From: Luzula sylvatica
Lineage: Eukaryota > Streptophyta > Magnoliopsida > Poales > Juncaceae
Length of the DNA stretch: 64,000 nt
Assembly (NCBI GenBank): GCA_946800325.1
Contig: OX326958.1
Location: 29,800,914-29,864,913 of the forward strand
Direction of reading: 5' to 3'
Shown: positions 41,690 to 54,398 of the stretch, one piece after another
Layout of the letters: every line of letters begins with the position of its first letter
Position numbering within the stretch: the first letter of the stretch is position 1
Position numbers and translations under genes: made by a program
The notes under the pieces: generated by a model
Database searches by the model: none
Seen by the model: the letters and a program-made list of their open reading frames with translations, nothing else
Told to the model about the DNA's origin: nothing

Positions 41690-42900
41690 TTGTGGATGTG
41701 AGTATATTTCGAAATTTGTTTTGGTTAAACTCAATCCCAAATCTGAAAATTGTTCGTTTATGACATATATTCTTAAGGAAACTAAAAGGTATTAGTTCTA
41801 ACGTCCCGACGAAAATAAGATTTTCGTGGCTCGCAGAGATGCCTTCTTGGAGGAGGACTAGATGCGCATAAGTTGGGAACTTGATGTCGCTTATCTCTAT
41901 GCGGGCTAGTGGGAGTAGAATAAATCTCGAAAGAGTTCGAGATGTCAAAATGAACATTGTACCGATGAATGTTGACACGACTTCATCAAGAGTTGATGAA
42001 TACGAGTCGAACACACAAAGGAATTATTTGTAGATCAAGTAGGCTATATCATAAGCTGGTAAATACGGATTTACCTTGGCTAATGATGATAGATCGAAAT
42101 CATATGATGATTCGATATCCTACAGGGATGCTATGAAAGGTTGATTCCACATGACATGATGTCATTAATTCTGAGATTCGATCCGTGTAAAATTATCAAG
42201 TTTAGAACTTGATTTCATTACTTTCCGGGTTAGACCCGTGAAAAGACAATGGGTTTTCAAGATGAGAACCGACACGGATAGGAATACGCATATATGCAAA
42301 GCGAGGCTCGTAGCGAAGAGTTTCAAGAATTTCATAGTCGGACTATGAAGAAACGTTTTCGCATGTTGCCATGCTTTCACATTCTCGAAATTCTGCTTGA
42401 CATGGTCGCGTATTATGACTATGTGATGTGGCAACATGGATGTCAAAACCGAATTTCTTGACAGAAATTTTATGAAAGGATGTGTACTTGACACAACCTA
42501 ACGGTTTTGTCGATTCATAAGAATCGGGGATAAGATATGAACGCTTTAACGATCCATATGATGGATTAGAGAAATCTTCTCGGAATTGGAATATTCGTTT
42601 TGATGAAGTTATAAACTGCTATAACATTGTCGGAACGAACGAAAACTTTGTGTACACATGAAGGTTAGTGGGAGCCGCGTTATATTTCTTGTAACGACAC
42701 AAAATTTAGGCGAGACCGCTTATAAATTAAGCGTGAAGATCTATAGGATAGATCTAAGAAGTTCCTCGTTCTATATTATAGCACGTATATCGACATATTG
42801 TTGAAAAAGGTTTTCAACATATAACACCTTGGCGGAGTTAAATAGAGATGTCGGTTGGCAGAAATTTTCTACGGCTCGATGTGAGACATCCAGCACGGCG
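41690..42900 (+). pseudogene. Copia post-integrase and reverse transcriptase remnant
   Basis: Recognisable pieces in order are LNPKSENCSF, KETKRY, ENKIFVARRDAFLEE, ARLVAKSF, VDYEETFS, MDVKTEFLD and TYIDILL, the last in the position of the YVDD active site. Stops and frameshifts separate most of them, so no working enzyme remains. Confidence 0.8.
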
Positions 42901-43081
42901 AAAATAAAAATATGATGCTTTACATTCGATGTGAGGATCTATTATATCTGTCATAATATGTATGTGGCTATATGTCGTATAGATGAAGCGTCTAATTCAC
43001 CGTCAATAAAATCCAAGGAATCACACGAGTTTGAATGTAATGCGATTACATGAGACTAACTCTTGTGAATGTATAATGGTT

Positions 43082-43083
43082 AT

Positions 43084-43135
<52 letters not shown>
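43082..43135 (+). repeat. (CA)n(TA)n microsatellite
   Basis: Thirteen or so CA units followed directly by TA units, inside the Copia RNase H region. Confidence 0.9.
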
Positions 43136-43137
<2 letters not shown>

Positions 43138-43209
43138 AATGGTTATGTATATTTAAATTCATCGGGATTTGTATTGATATCGGTGAATGTTATCCTTGAA
43201 TACTTTACA

Positions 43210-44530
43210 AAAGAATTCTGGATTTTATTTTATCTATAATGGTGTGGAGGACGTGTTGGTTATAAAGAGTTATAACAACGACAGTTTCCAAAGATTTAGC
43301 ACGTCCAAATATGTAGCACGACTTTCGATCACAAAGTGTGTACATGATTTGCTTAAACAAAAACATGGTTATGTGGAAAGGTTCCACATGACCAATAATG
43401 ATTCTATTTACGGGGGCGAGTATACACTACAACATAACAGGGATAATGGGACTGGCCGTCCCTAAAAAACGAGCTATCAGTGTCTGCCCGACCCAAATAG
43501 GCTTTAGGGACGGTAGTTTTGGGTCTGCCCGCCCTTATTTTTGGATCTGCCCGTCCCAAGTTTGAAAAACCGACCCAAAAAATTAGTATCGGCCCGACCC
43601 AACCATAAAGACCGACCCTAAAACTTTGGGACTGCCCGTCCCTAGACGGTTTACCGTCCCTAACCTTCTTGGGACTGCTCGTCCTTACTCTTCTACCGAC
43701 CCAATAGACCAATTGGGACCGGCCGCCCCTAACCCTCTGCCACTATCCTGACACATCCCCACCCCTTCTCTCTCTTCCAACTCTCATGACTCCCACCCGT
43801 GACCCCCCTTCTCTCTCTTCTTTAATACTTCTCCCCCCCACTGTCTCATTTTTTCTTTCCCCCCTCTTCACACCCACTTTCTCTTCACACCTCTTGACCT
43901 AGACCTCTTCTCACCTCAAGACCTAAACACGATTCACACCCTACAGCAGTTTGGAGAAGAAGAAGGTTGGAGAAGTTGCGAACTAGTGAAGGAGAGAAGG
44001 TTGCAGAGGTTAGATTTATATTTTGCTTCATTATTTGAGTGTTTTCTTCACTATTTGACTGTTTTTTACGTTAAGAAGGTTGGAGCAGGAACTCGGGAAG
44101 GAACCCGTGAAGAATCATGTCGTGAAGAAAGAAGTTGTTTTTTTTCCCTCTCAATCTTTTTTTGAAGGTAAATTTTTGAAGTTGATGTTATTAATTGTTT
44201 CCATTTTTCTGGTAGTTTTAGGGTTTCAAAATTCCCAAAAATCTCTGTTTTAGGGTTATGAATCACAAAAGGAAGCGGTATGGATCAAGGATACATGACC
44301 AAACTCGAGTAGTCACGAGTTATCGGATTTATGGTTGTATATTGCGTGACACGCAATAGTACAAGCAAAAAATGCCGAGGTCACAACCACTTCTAGCCAA
44401 TACTCAGAAAATTTCATTGATCCATGAAATTTTATAAAATGATGTGATCGTAGGTATTGGAAATGTTCCAAACCTGATGTTGATTAACACTAACGGCAAC
44501 GTGCGGACCCGTTTACAAAAGCGCTCTCTC
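43210..44530 (+). pseudogene. Copia RNase H remnant, interrupted
   Basis: The 5' half reads FYFIYNGVEDVLVIKSYNND and ends IYGGEYT at about 43423. The 3' half resumes at about 44262 with ESQKEAVWIKD, later QAKNAEV and ADPFTKAL. The two parts are separated by the CACTA fragment. Several stops are present. Confidence 0.75.
43425..44258 (+). mobile_element. One-ended CACTA fragment in Copia RNase H
   Basis: It begins CACTACAACATAACAG at 43425. Subterminal repeats based on gggactgcccgtccct follow (43446-43740), then a CT-rich 500-bp stretch. No tgttgtagtg end is found before Copia sequence resumes, so the far end is truncated. The subterminal motif differs from the cgacgggccgtcgg of the element at 8665, so this is a second family. 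Confidence 0.75.
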
Positions 44531-44539
44531 TAGTCGCGC

Positions 44540-45764
44540 GTGACTGTCATGCGATGACTATGAGTATGGAGATACCTAGAGGAGGAAGAAGAGAGTAGAG
44601 TGTAGTTATCTAATACGATAGTCCTCGCAGGTTGTGGGTATAGAGATACCCATAGGTAAACGTTGTATCACCCAAATACTTAATCCGTATGAATGCATCC
44701 CTTTTAAAATTTTTGTTTACTTAAATTTTCATGCTTTCACCTTATATGAAAACTGTGTGCGGGGTTGTGTAATATGATTACATGAACCTTGATTTGAACT
44801 TGTGTGGACGTCGACATGGTTGAGGACCATGTGCAGCGAAACCGTCACACTTAAAGTTTCATTTCTAAACATCAATAGTCGCGGGTCAGTTTGCTTAAGA
44901 GAGAAGTATTTCTATTACAAGGGAATAGACTGAACGCGTACACTAGTACGTTAGCCGAGGAGATGATTATGTTTTGCTAATCATAGGACAAAGGTGTTTG
45001 TCGAATCGGGAACGTAGATATATGCTAGGTGACGTATATTGGATATGACCGAAGCCGCGAGACCATGACATGGTTTAGTCATTATAGATGGACTCGCGAC
45101 GAGTAGGGTATTAGGTTCTTCATACTTGAGGGGACCATTGATTGCGTTACGTGCGTAACACAATGCTTTGATATGATCTTACGCTCACCGTAACAGCGAG
45201 TTAAAACGGTCATCATTGGGTATTGTCCGAAACACGGAATTCAATGTGAGTCTCCAAGATAGGAATTGTTTATTCCGAAAGGAAGAGATATCTCTTTGGC
45301 CACTCGATGAATTAATTAACGAAAAATGTGGCCACAGTCAATGATATTAACGGTTAATATCGATTGAAATTTGTTAACTCAATTCGGACTCGAGGAATAA
45401 GTATAGTTAATCAAAATATAAGGATGACTATAACCATGCCTTTTGATTAACGGATATCGCTAACAAGAGAACTAATAACCGCTATTCGAGATAGGCACAA
45501 TGATCACAATCATTCTTCATGTTAACATGGGTAGCCATGATGGAGTGACTAGATCCCGCTCATGGGCTTGTAGTGCTATGGAAACAGCCTACTGCCATCG
45601 TTAACCGAACCTACCTGGTCACACAACGAGTCGTACTAAGTCGGGCTTGATTATAAAGTTGGCACATAAGATGTGCGTAGCTTGGTATTTGATACGCGAG
45701 CTATATTCTCTAAAATCGTGCATATTGGATATGCATGAGTACCTTTTAGGTAGATCTGAAATTG
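44540..45764. other. Copia region between RNase H and 3' LTR
   Basis: About 1.2 kb with no recognisable coding. Such a long 3' non-coding part is known in some plant Copia lineages. Confidence 0.5.
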
Positions 45765-45774
45765 AGTGGGAGAC
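45763..45774 (+). other. Polypurine tract
   Basis: The bases tgagtgggagac directly before the 3' LTR are mostly purine and in the expected place for plus-strand priming. Confidence 0.65.
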
Positions 45775-46838
45775 TGAAGGAAATACAGTTTCAGGATCAA
45801 CCGTAAAAGTGTACACAAGGATAAACGAATGTAAGCGTACATTCGTGGTCATATCTTTCAGTAGGAAAATCCAATTTGAATGGTTCAAATTGGGTTAGAT
45901 AGATAATAAGATTATCTACAACCGTCATATAGAAATATATTTCATATGAACGAAGTATCATTGTCGTTTCTATGAAATACCGAAAGGGTGCAACAGTATG
46001 ACATACAGTTAGTAAAACAGTCATAACTTTTGCATACGATCTCCAATTGGGCCAGGACAAATTGGGATGTGTAGTTAATAAGATTATCTACAACTTTCGT
46101 GTTGGGTGATTGTCTATCAGAGAAATTTACAAATTTCGTACGGACAGAATACTGGACAGATTCATACAACTTTCTGTGTGAAAGAGTGTATATTGGATAT
46201 ACATGTCTTTTGACCAATCCTAATCATATGTGATATAAATAGGATATTTCTCTCTCATCAAAGTAGTTTATTCAGTCCAATTCATTCAAGATATTCCAGA
46301 AAATTGTGAGACAAATTTCTAGAGAGTGAAAGGGTGTAAAAGACAGAAACCTTGAAAAGGTGTTTTCCGGTATAGAGAATCAATCAATCGAGCAAGTTCG
46401 CCGGTGCATCGTCTAGGCAGTTGCACCCGCGACCGACGTCTTACGAGTCAAGGTGAATACAAGTAGAGGAGCAACATCTGGGGCTCTTTCGGTTGTGATC
46501 GATTCGGAGGAACGAAATCTGCCGGAGACGGAAACGAGCTAATCGAGTAACGGACTGTGGAAGCATGCGGGCATGGAACGCACGAAGACAACCCGAGGCG
46601 TGTCAAAAAACGGTGGGAGACGTGCGGTATGGGACGTACGGGCTAGTCACCAATGTGACACCGAAGGAAAAGAAGGATGCGAGCGATCAACCCGTCGAGC
46701 GTGATCAATTTCACGCTGGTAATCGTCTATCCTACTTTGCATCGTACCCTCGAAGTCATGGCGTGATCTTGGATTTAGAGAACCGGACCGGGCCTACATA
46801 TCCGCTGCGCGGGCCCGGGGATGCATGAATTCCCAACA
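45775..46838 (+). repeat. Copia 3' LTR
   Basis: It matches 33295-34356 end to end. Globulin unit 1 DNA resumes right after it. Confidence 0.93.
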
Positions 46839-47099
46839 CCAGGCACATTTTCTGGAGTAGCCTTACCGTCACAAAACGTGACGAATCTCTTATAATAGTT
46901 TCTATTACAACAACGACTAACAAAGACATAGAGCCTTTACACATCAAGCCATACTTGGATGAAATCGTTAGTAGTTCAATATTGTTTTGAACCACTTTGT
47001 GGAAAGCATTGTTTTGACTAACAAAGACATACTTGGATGAAATCGTTAGAGCCTTTACACAACAAGCTAAAAAATTCCCACTTTTGATGGTGTTCAAAA

Positions 47100-48500
47100 C
47101 AATATCGAGAAAGCATTTTTTTTGTTTTTAAGGGTTAACTTTGTACATATCCTCTCCCTCTTTTTGAATAGCATCAAAAGGTATAACTTTAAATCATGCA
47201 AATTTCTTTTTTTTTCAAGAATTTCAGAAAAATGTAAAATGTAAAGTCTAACACCTTGAAAGAATATATTTTTCTAAAAAAATACCAACATTGATATCTA
47301 TAACGAGCGAAATACTCAATTTTCATTTAGAAAATTCCGTAATTGAAAACTAACACGTGCAAATTTTTAATTATTTTTTGAAAAAATTCAAAATGTGAAG
47401 TTTAACACATTCAAAAATATCAATTTTCATATTTTTCTTTTTTTGCAAAATAGATCTTTAAAACGAGCATAATTCTTCATTTTCATGTTTTGCTCAAAAA
47501 CTCTGTGATTGAAGACTAACACATTCAAATTTCTAGTTTTTCAAAATTTTTGCACAAATTAAAATACCGAAGTCTAACACCTTCAAAAATATCAAATATC
47601 AATTTTTTTTTCTAAAAACAAAATCCAAAATAGTTCCCTAAGACGAACAGAATTCTTTATTTTCATATTTTGCTCAAAAACTCTATGATTGAAGACTAAA
47701 ACATGCAAATTTCTATTTTTTCAATTTTTTTGGCAAAAATTCAAAAACAGAAGTCCAACACCTTAAAAAATATCAATAATCATTTATTTTTAAAAAGGGC
47801 CAAAATAGTTCCCCAAAATGAGCAAAATACATAATTTTCATATTTTTCTCAAAAATCTTCATAATTGAGGAATAACACATGGTAATTTCTATTTGTTTCA
47901 CAATTTTTGAACAAAATTCAAAATGTGAAGTCTAACATCTTCAAAAATATAAATTTTCATATTTTTCTTATTTTACAAAACCTTTGTGATTGAAGAGTAA
48001 CACATTCGAATTTCTATTTTTTTCAAATATTCCACAAAAACTCATAACGTCAAGTCTAACAACTTTACCCATATCAATTTTCATATTTACTTATTTTCCA
48101 AAATAACACTCTCAAACAATCAAAATTCTTAATATTTTTGCGAAAATAACACTCTCAAACATGTTAAGCTAAAAAAAACTCTGTGACCGAAGACTATCAC
48201 AAGCAAATTTCTATTTTTTATATTTTTGCGAAAATCCAAAAAATGATGTCTAACACCTTAAACAAATATCATTTATCATATTTGTCAAAACATCTCCAAA
48301 ATAGTTCTGTAAAATGAGTAAAATACTTAATTTTCATGTTTTTCTAAAAAAACTTGGTGATTGAAGACTAACACCTGCTAATTTCTAATTGTTTTTCGAA
48401 AAATTCTCAAAAATTAAAAATGTGAAGTCTAACATCTTCAAAAATAGAAAAATACTTAATTTTTATATACAAATTCGACTTTTTTTCTTCTTCTTATAAT
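47100..48500. repeat. AT-rich degenerate spacer repeat, unit 1
   Basis: Seven or so diverged units of about 130-200 bp (mostly about 170), each with a phrase close to tgattgaagactaacacatg then caaatttctattttttc. No coding. It recurs at 52640-53990 and 58150-59500. Confidence 0.85.
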
Positions 48501-48882
48501 ATCAATATGACATTTTATATAATTGTGTGCTATTGCGTGTGAAAGTGAGTAACATCGTGTTTTTTTGTTTTGTTATTAGTGATTAAAAGAGAAAGCTTGG
48601 ATTGTTCAATTGTGTACTATTGTGCGTGAAGTTGTTCGATGCGTGTGGTCGGAATCTCGCATTTTCTACGACAAGTTTTGGGTATCACAATATGATAAGA
48701 TAAATATCACAGGATTCCAACAATCTAAACAAGGCCAAGAAAGTGGGAAGTATTGACGGTCCAAAACATAAATTTTTCACGTAAGATAAAGAAAAACACC
48801 ATGAAAATTAGAACATTATTTTTTATTATTGCGAGCAAGGAACTACATATTAAAAAACCCTTGCAATTAAAATTTTCTCTCT

Positions 48883-50665
48883 CTACTCTACTACTTGAGC
48901 AAGAGATACATCAACATCTCTTGGGTACGCCGGATCATATTCCTCGCTCTGGAACTCAGATGAGGTCCTTCCAAACCTAGGAGTAAGAATAGATATCTCC
49001 TCCCTCCTGCTATTCTTTAGTCTCAGAGCTTGTTCGGTTGTAATAATGTACGAAGCACGAAGCACATCCAATGGCAATGAACCAATAATTGATGTCTTTC
49101 CAATGAGTTTGCTCACCATGGCATTTTGGTTAGTCTTGAAAGACACCCATTCAAAGTGTTGTTGGCCTGCTTTTTTCAAAGTGATAAAGTTTTGAGGTAC
49201 TAACAACACTTGCTTTTGACGTAGCTCACCATCAAACACCGTCTTTCCTTGGTTATTAACTACTTGCACCCGTCCACGTCCGCCGGTCACATACATTAAG
49301 CTATGTGCATTGATGTTCCATAAAGGTGACAACAAAGCATTCTGTATACCATGGAGATAAATCATTAGTAAATATATAGTTCAGCATGTTAAAACATTGA
49401 GCAATGTTTACACTTACCCTTCTGAGTACCACACGGGAAGCACTCATCTGAACGTTGTTTAGGATAGGAAGTTTTTGGCTATTGAGTTTGGTGATTCTTC
49501 CGCCTCTTGGGTTGAAGAAATCGGCACGATTTGGATCGTTGATATTTTCTCTTATTTTCATTGTGCAGAAGTTCTCATCCAAACCATTGGAGTAATTCCT
49601 CGTGGATTGCCATCTTTGTGACTCGTACTCTTCTGGTTGGCGTTGCTCCTCCTGGCCTCTAAAGGGTTTAATGAATTGGAGCCCGTGCTCGACTAGAACT
49701 ATTTCACCTCTCCTATCATTTTGAATCTGAAGTCTTCTAACAAGCTCTTGATTTACCCCAAGAGCTTCGGCCAAAAGTTGAGTGTCAAAGCCAGTAAGAA
49801 TGTTATTGCCGGATTGTTGTTCTTGTTCAAATGATTGTTGGCTGCCTCTTTGGCTTCCGGCGAGGAAAAATTCCTGAGTTTGGTTATAAAGAAAAAAATT
49901 AGGAACTTTCTTTCAATAAATTATGTTATGGAAAATAATTATTGCAACTATACCCTGCGTCTATGATCAAGTTGGTTTGCATTGTTGCTTATGTCATAAA
50001 CGATAACTGCAACTACGGGAATATCACCATCATTATAGCACCAATGAGTCACTCCGGCTGGTAATGCAATGATGTCTCCCTCACGGAAGCGATGAACCTT
50101 TTGGTGCTCATCTCTCGGCCTTTGTGTCTCACTTGAGCCTTCTTGTGCAGATTGTTCGAATTGTTGTTGAAATGATTGGAATGTTTCCGGACAACCTGGG
50201 TATATGACCCCCGTTAGGCCTCTCCCTGCAATAATAATAACATCAATTTAGTGGATTTTTTTTAAGACATTCACGACAAACTTCATTTTTATATTTTTAT
50301 ACATGTTTAAAGTATTTTATATAACAGCAAACGTCACCTTGAAGTATGTAGATGAGGGACGGAGCATTGGCATAGACGGGCAATAAAAGGCCTCTTGGCT
50401 GAATCGTTCGACGCAACACCGATAAGCCGGCACAACGGAGCTGTTCATTGTTTTCTTCATAAAATTCAGTAATACCGGCCTCTGACCGCACATTCCTTGA
50501 TGGCTCGAGTGCATCAAGTCTTTCGAATCGACATGCTTTTTGATCAGAACCAAAACCACGAGGGGTCTGCCATGGACTTTGACCGCCAAATCCAAATTGC
50601 GCTACACAACCATGAAACAAGATCAAGAGGCAAAGAGAAAAGGAAAGATAGGATGGAGTCGTCAT
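48883..50665 (-). CDS. 11S globulin seed storage protein, copy 2
   Basis: Same four-exon gene as copy 1, all splice sites conserved: exons 50665-50338, 50225-49954, 49873-49418 and 49341-48883; 504 residues. Signal peptide, NGLDENFC processing site and the four bridge cysteines are unchanged. It differs from copies 3 and 4 by SPLWNIN for SPFWNIN and ASYIITTEQ for ASYRITTEQ in the basic chain. The Arg-to-Ile change is the least conservative in the family and worth noting for folding. Expected in protein storage vacuoles of seeds. Confidence 0.95.
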
Positions 50666-50736
50666 AACCAGTATCCTTGTTGATATAACTATATATATTG
50701 TTGTTTAGGTGAAGAGTTGATGCATATACGGATAGG

Positions 50737-50744
50737 TATATATA
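50737..50744 (-). promoter_or_regulatory. TATA box of globulin copy 2
   Basis: Same cctatatatacc context, at the same distance from the ATG as in copy 1. Confidence 0.6.
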
Positions 50745-51794
50745 GGCATAGAATAGCAGTGCGTTTCAGATAAAACCATCAAATTTGGTGAAATGAGGAC
50801 ATACCATAATCTTGTCGCCGCGCACAGATACTTTTGGAATGCACTAGATAAACCGTTACAATGCAAGACAAAACCAAAATGGTGGGTGCAAAAGAAAAAA
50901 AAAGTTTTAAGATAGATCCAACAAGATTAGGCGTAAAAGGAAAAACAAAAGGATAATTGTTCTTTTCTGAGATAAAATCAAAATGGTGGGTGCACAAAGT
51001 AGCATGAGTCATCTAATATTTGTGAAAACTCGAAAAAACTTTAAAAGAAACAAATGAATAAAGTGTAACCGTGTAAAACAAAAATCAGGGGTTTTATTTT
51101 TGATATGCATGAGAAGTTGGTAAAGTAGGGTTTAATGCTAAATCACGGCTAATCCTTTTACATTTTTCCTTTTATGCAATTTCAATTCAAACAACAATTT
51201 ATTGACATATATTACAATATAGATCTAAAAAGTATAATAAACATACGTAACATTATATGGATCGAATAAAATGGAAATAAAATTGATGGCGGAAATTAAC
51301 ATGCGAGAAAAAGTAATTTCTCTGTGAAGATATATTGGAATAATTTTATTAAGGAAAATGTTGTCTTAAGAATTAACACCTTAATTCATGGTTTAACATC
51401 TTAATTGGATGTTCAATCATAAAATAATATAATCAAAACATAAATTAAGATATTAAATCTTGTATTTATATGTTAATTTTTAAGGTGTTAAATCATATCC
51501 ACGTGATCAAAATTCTTGTGAAAGAATACTAAGGGGTGTATATCACTACTCTTATATTAAACAATTGATTGCGTAGAAACTAACTTCTATATTTTGAGCC
51601 TATATGCAGACTTTATAACTCTATAAATAAATTCGTAAATCCTCAGAATAATCAATCAAGATATGCACAACATTCATTGCTCTAACATTACATTTAGCTA
51701 CGCATTGTTATTTAATTCAATTTTATCATGCATCGATAAATTTGTCAATTATTTTGATCAACTTGTTGTCCCGAGATGACCTAGAGGGGTGATG

Positions 51795-51866
51795 ATGGTG
51801 GTGGTGGTGGTGGTGGTGGTGGTGGTGGTGGTGGGGTGTGTGTGTGTGTGGGGGGGGGGGGGGGGT
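51795..51866 (+). repeat. (GGT)n(GT)n(G)n microsatellite, unit 2
   Basis: About twelve GGT units, then GT units and a poly-G run. Confidence 0.9.
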
Positions 51867-52639
51867 ATAAGCGTAATTTCTAGACTATATTAAAATTATG
51901 TAACTATTTAAATATGTAAGTTATATGATCATTTTTAATCTTGACAATTTTAGAATAGATGTTGTGTTAATTAACATAATACTTGAAAACAACGAATTAC
52001 GTGTAAAGCGTGAATAACTAAATAAATGAAGACCAAATCAACAACATAAACGAAAGAAAAGAAAATAAGATCGACGAAAGAATACGATAAAAGAAATAAA
52101 GATACGAATAAAATCAAAATTACAATTACAGAAAAGTAAATAACACACTTGGTGCACGATAATCCTGATTGCGTTTACTGTAGACGGGCTAAAAAGTAGT
52201 AATTACTGTCAGCTACTGTCTCATCAAATGAATACACAAATCACGGAATGACTCAAGCAACAATATAATCCAGTGGTTTGGATCACACACAAATACACAC
52301 GGAGTACAAGAAAATCTCAAGTTCCTCAAAAGAAAAGAAAATAAAAATAAAAATAAACTTGCATAATTGAAATAAAGAAGAGATATAGATGACACCGGAT
52401 ATGATAACGGAATTCGGAAAAACGGTGCCTACGTCTCCGGGGAGTAGCCTTGCCGTCACAAAACGTGACGAATCTCTTATAATAGTTTCTATTACAACAA
52501 CGACTAACAAAGACATAGAGCCTTTACACATCAAGCCATACTTGGATGAAATCGTTAGTAGTTCAATATTGTTTTGAACCACATAAAACAAGCTAAAAAA
52601 TTCCCACTTTTGATGGTGTTCAAAACAATATCGAGAAAG

Positions 52640-53990
52640 CAATTTTTTTGTTTTTAAGGGTTAACTTTGTACATATCCTCTTCCTCTTTTTGAATAGCAT
52701 CAAAAGGTATAACTTTAAATCATGCAAATTTCTTTTTTTTTCAAGAATTTCAGAAAAATGTAAAATGTAAAGTCTAACACCTTGAAAGAATATATTTTTC
52801 TAAAAAAATACCAACATTGATATCTATAACGAGCGAAATACTCAATTTTCATTTAGAAAATTCCGTAATTGAAAACTAACACGTGCAAATTTTTAATTAT
52901 TTTTTGAAAAAATTCAAAATGTGAAGTTTAACATATTCAAAAATATCAATTTTCATATTTTTCTTTTTTTGCAAAATAGATCTTTAAAACGAGCATAATT
53001 CTTCATTTTCATGTTTTGCTCAAAAACTCTGTGATTGAAGACTAACACATTCAAATTTCTAGTTTTTCAAAATTTTTGCACAAATTAAAATACCGAAGTC
53101 TAACACCTTCAAAAATATCAAATATCAATTTTTTTTTCTAAAAAAAAAATCCAAAATAGTTCCCTAAGACGAGCAGAATTCTTTATTTTCATATTTTGCT
53201 CAAAAACTCTATGATTGAAGACTAAAACATGCAAATTTCTATTTTTTCAATTTTTTTGGCAAAAATTCAAAAACAGAAGTCCAACACCTTAAAAAATATC
53301 AATAATCATTTATTTTTAAAAAGGGCCAAAATAGTTCCCCAAAATGAGCAAAATACATAATTTTCATATTTTTCTCAAAAATCTTCATAATTGAGGAATA
53401 ACACATGGTAATTTCTATTTGTTTCACAATTTTTGAACAAAATTCAAAATGTGAAGTCTAACATCTTCAAAAATATAAATTTTCATATTTTTCTTATTTT
53501 ACAAAACCTTTGTGATTGAAGAGTAACACATTCGAATTTCTATTTTTTTCAAATATTCCACAAAAACTCATAACGTCAAGTCTAACAACTTTACCCATAT
53601 CAATTTTCATATTTACTTATTTTCCAAAATAACACTCTCAAACAATCAAAATTCTTAATATTTTTGCGAAAATAACACTCTCAAACATGTTAAGCTAAAA
53701 AAAACTCTGTGACCGAAGACTATCACAAGCAAATTTCTATTTTTTATATTTTTGCGAAAATCCAAAAAATGATGTCTAACACCTTAAACAAATATCATTT
53801 ATCATATTTGTCAAAACATCTCCAAAATAGTTCTGTAAAATGAGTAAAATACTTAATTTTCATGTTTTTCTAAAAAAACTTGGTGATTGAAGACTAACAC
53901 CTGCTAATTTCTAATTGTTTTTCGAAAAATTCTCAAAAATTAAAAATGTGAAGTCTAACATCTTCAAAAATAGAAAAATACTTAATTTTT
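52640..53990. repeat. AT-rich degenerate spacer repeat, unit 2
   Basis: Near-identical copy of 47100-48500. Confidence 0.85.
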
Positions 53991-54398
53991 ATATACAAAT
54001 TCGACTTTTTTTTTCTTCTTATAATATCAATATGACATTTTATATAATTGTGCGTGTGAAAGTGAGTAACATCGTGTTTTTTTGTTTTGTTATTAGTGAT
54101 TAAAAGAGAAAGCTTGGATTGTTCAATTGTGTACTATTGTGCGTGAAGTTGTTCGATGCGTGTGGTCGGAATCTCGCATTTTCTACGACAAGTTTTGGGT
54201 ATCACAATATGATAAGATAAATATCACAGGATTCAAAAAATCTAAACAAGGCCAAGAAAGTGGGAAGTATTGACGGTCCAAAACATAAATTTTTCACGTA
54301 AGATAAAGAAAAACACCATGAAAATTAGAACATTATTTTTTATTATTGCGAGCAAGGAACTACATATTAAAAAACCCTTGCAATTAAAATTTCTCTCT

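Larger units (their letters stand above)
33295..46838 (+). mobile_element. Decayed Ty1/Copia LTR retrotransposon with nested insertions
   Basis: LTRs of 1062 and 1064 bp are both bounded by TG...CA, with a tRNA-iMet primer site after the first and a purine-rich tract before the second. Between them are remnants in Copia order: GAG-pre-integrase (WHCRLGYMNE, about 36855-36885), integrase (DRGGKYLSY, about 37227-37255), a post-integrase region (LNPKSENCS, about 41730), reverse transcriptase (MDVKTEFLD, about 42437) and RNase H (43210-44530). Stops and frameshifts are many. A Ty3 fragment and a CACTA fragment are inserted. The flanks ccggg / ccagg form an imperfect 5-bp target duplication. Confidence 0.9.
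29403..48569 (-). repeat. Globulin array unit 1, split by Copia insertion
   Basis: Unit 1 covers 29403-33294 and continues at 46839-48569 after a 13.5-kb retrotransposon. Without the insertion it would be about 5.6 kb. It holds gene copy 1, its upstream region and the AT-rich spacer repeat shared by all units. Confidence 0.88.
48570..54087 (-). repeat. Globulin array unit 2
   Basis: A 5518-bp unit: gene copy 2, promoter region, GGT/GT microsatellite, the uninterrupted counterpart of the Copia insertion site (tctccggggagtagcc at about 52433) and the AT-rich spacer. Confidence 0.92.
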
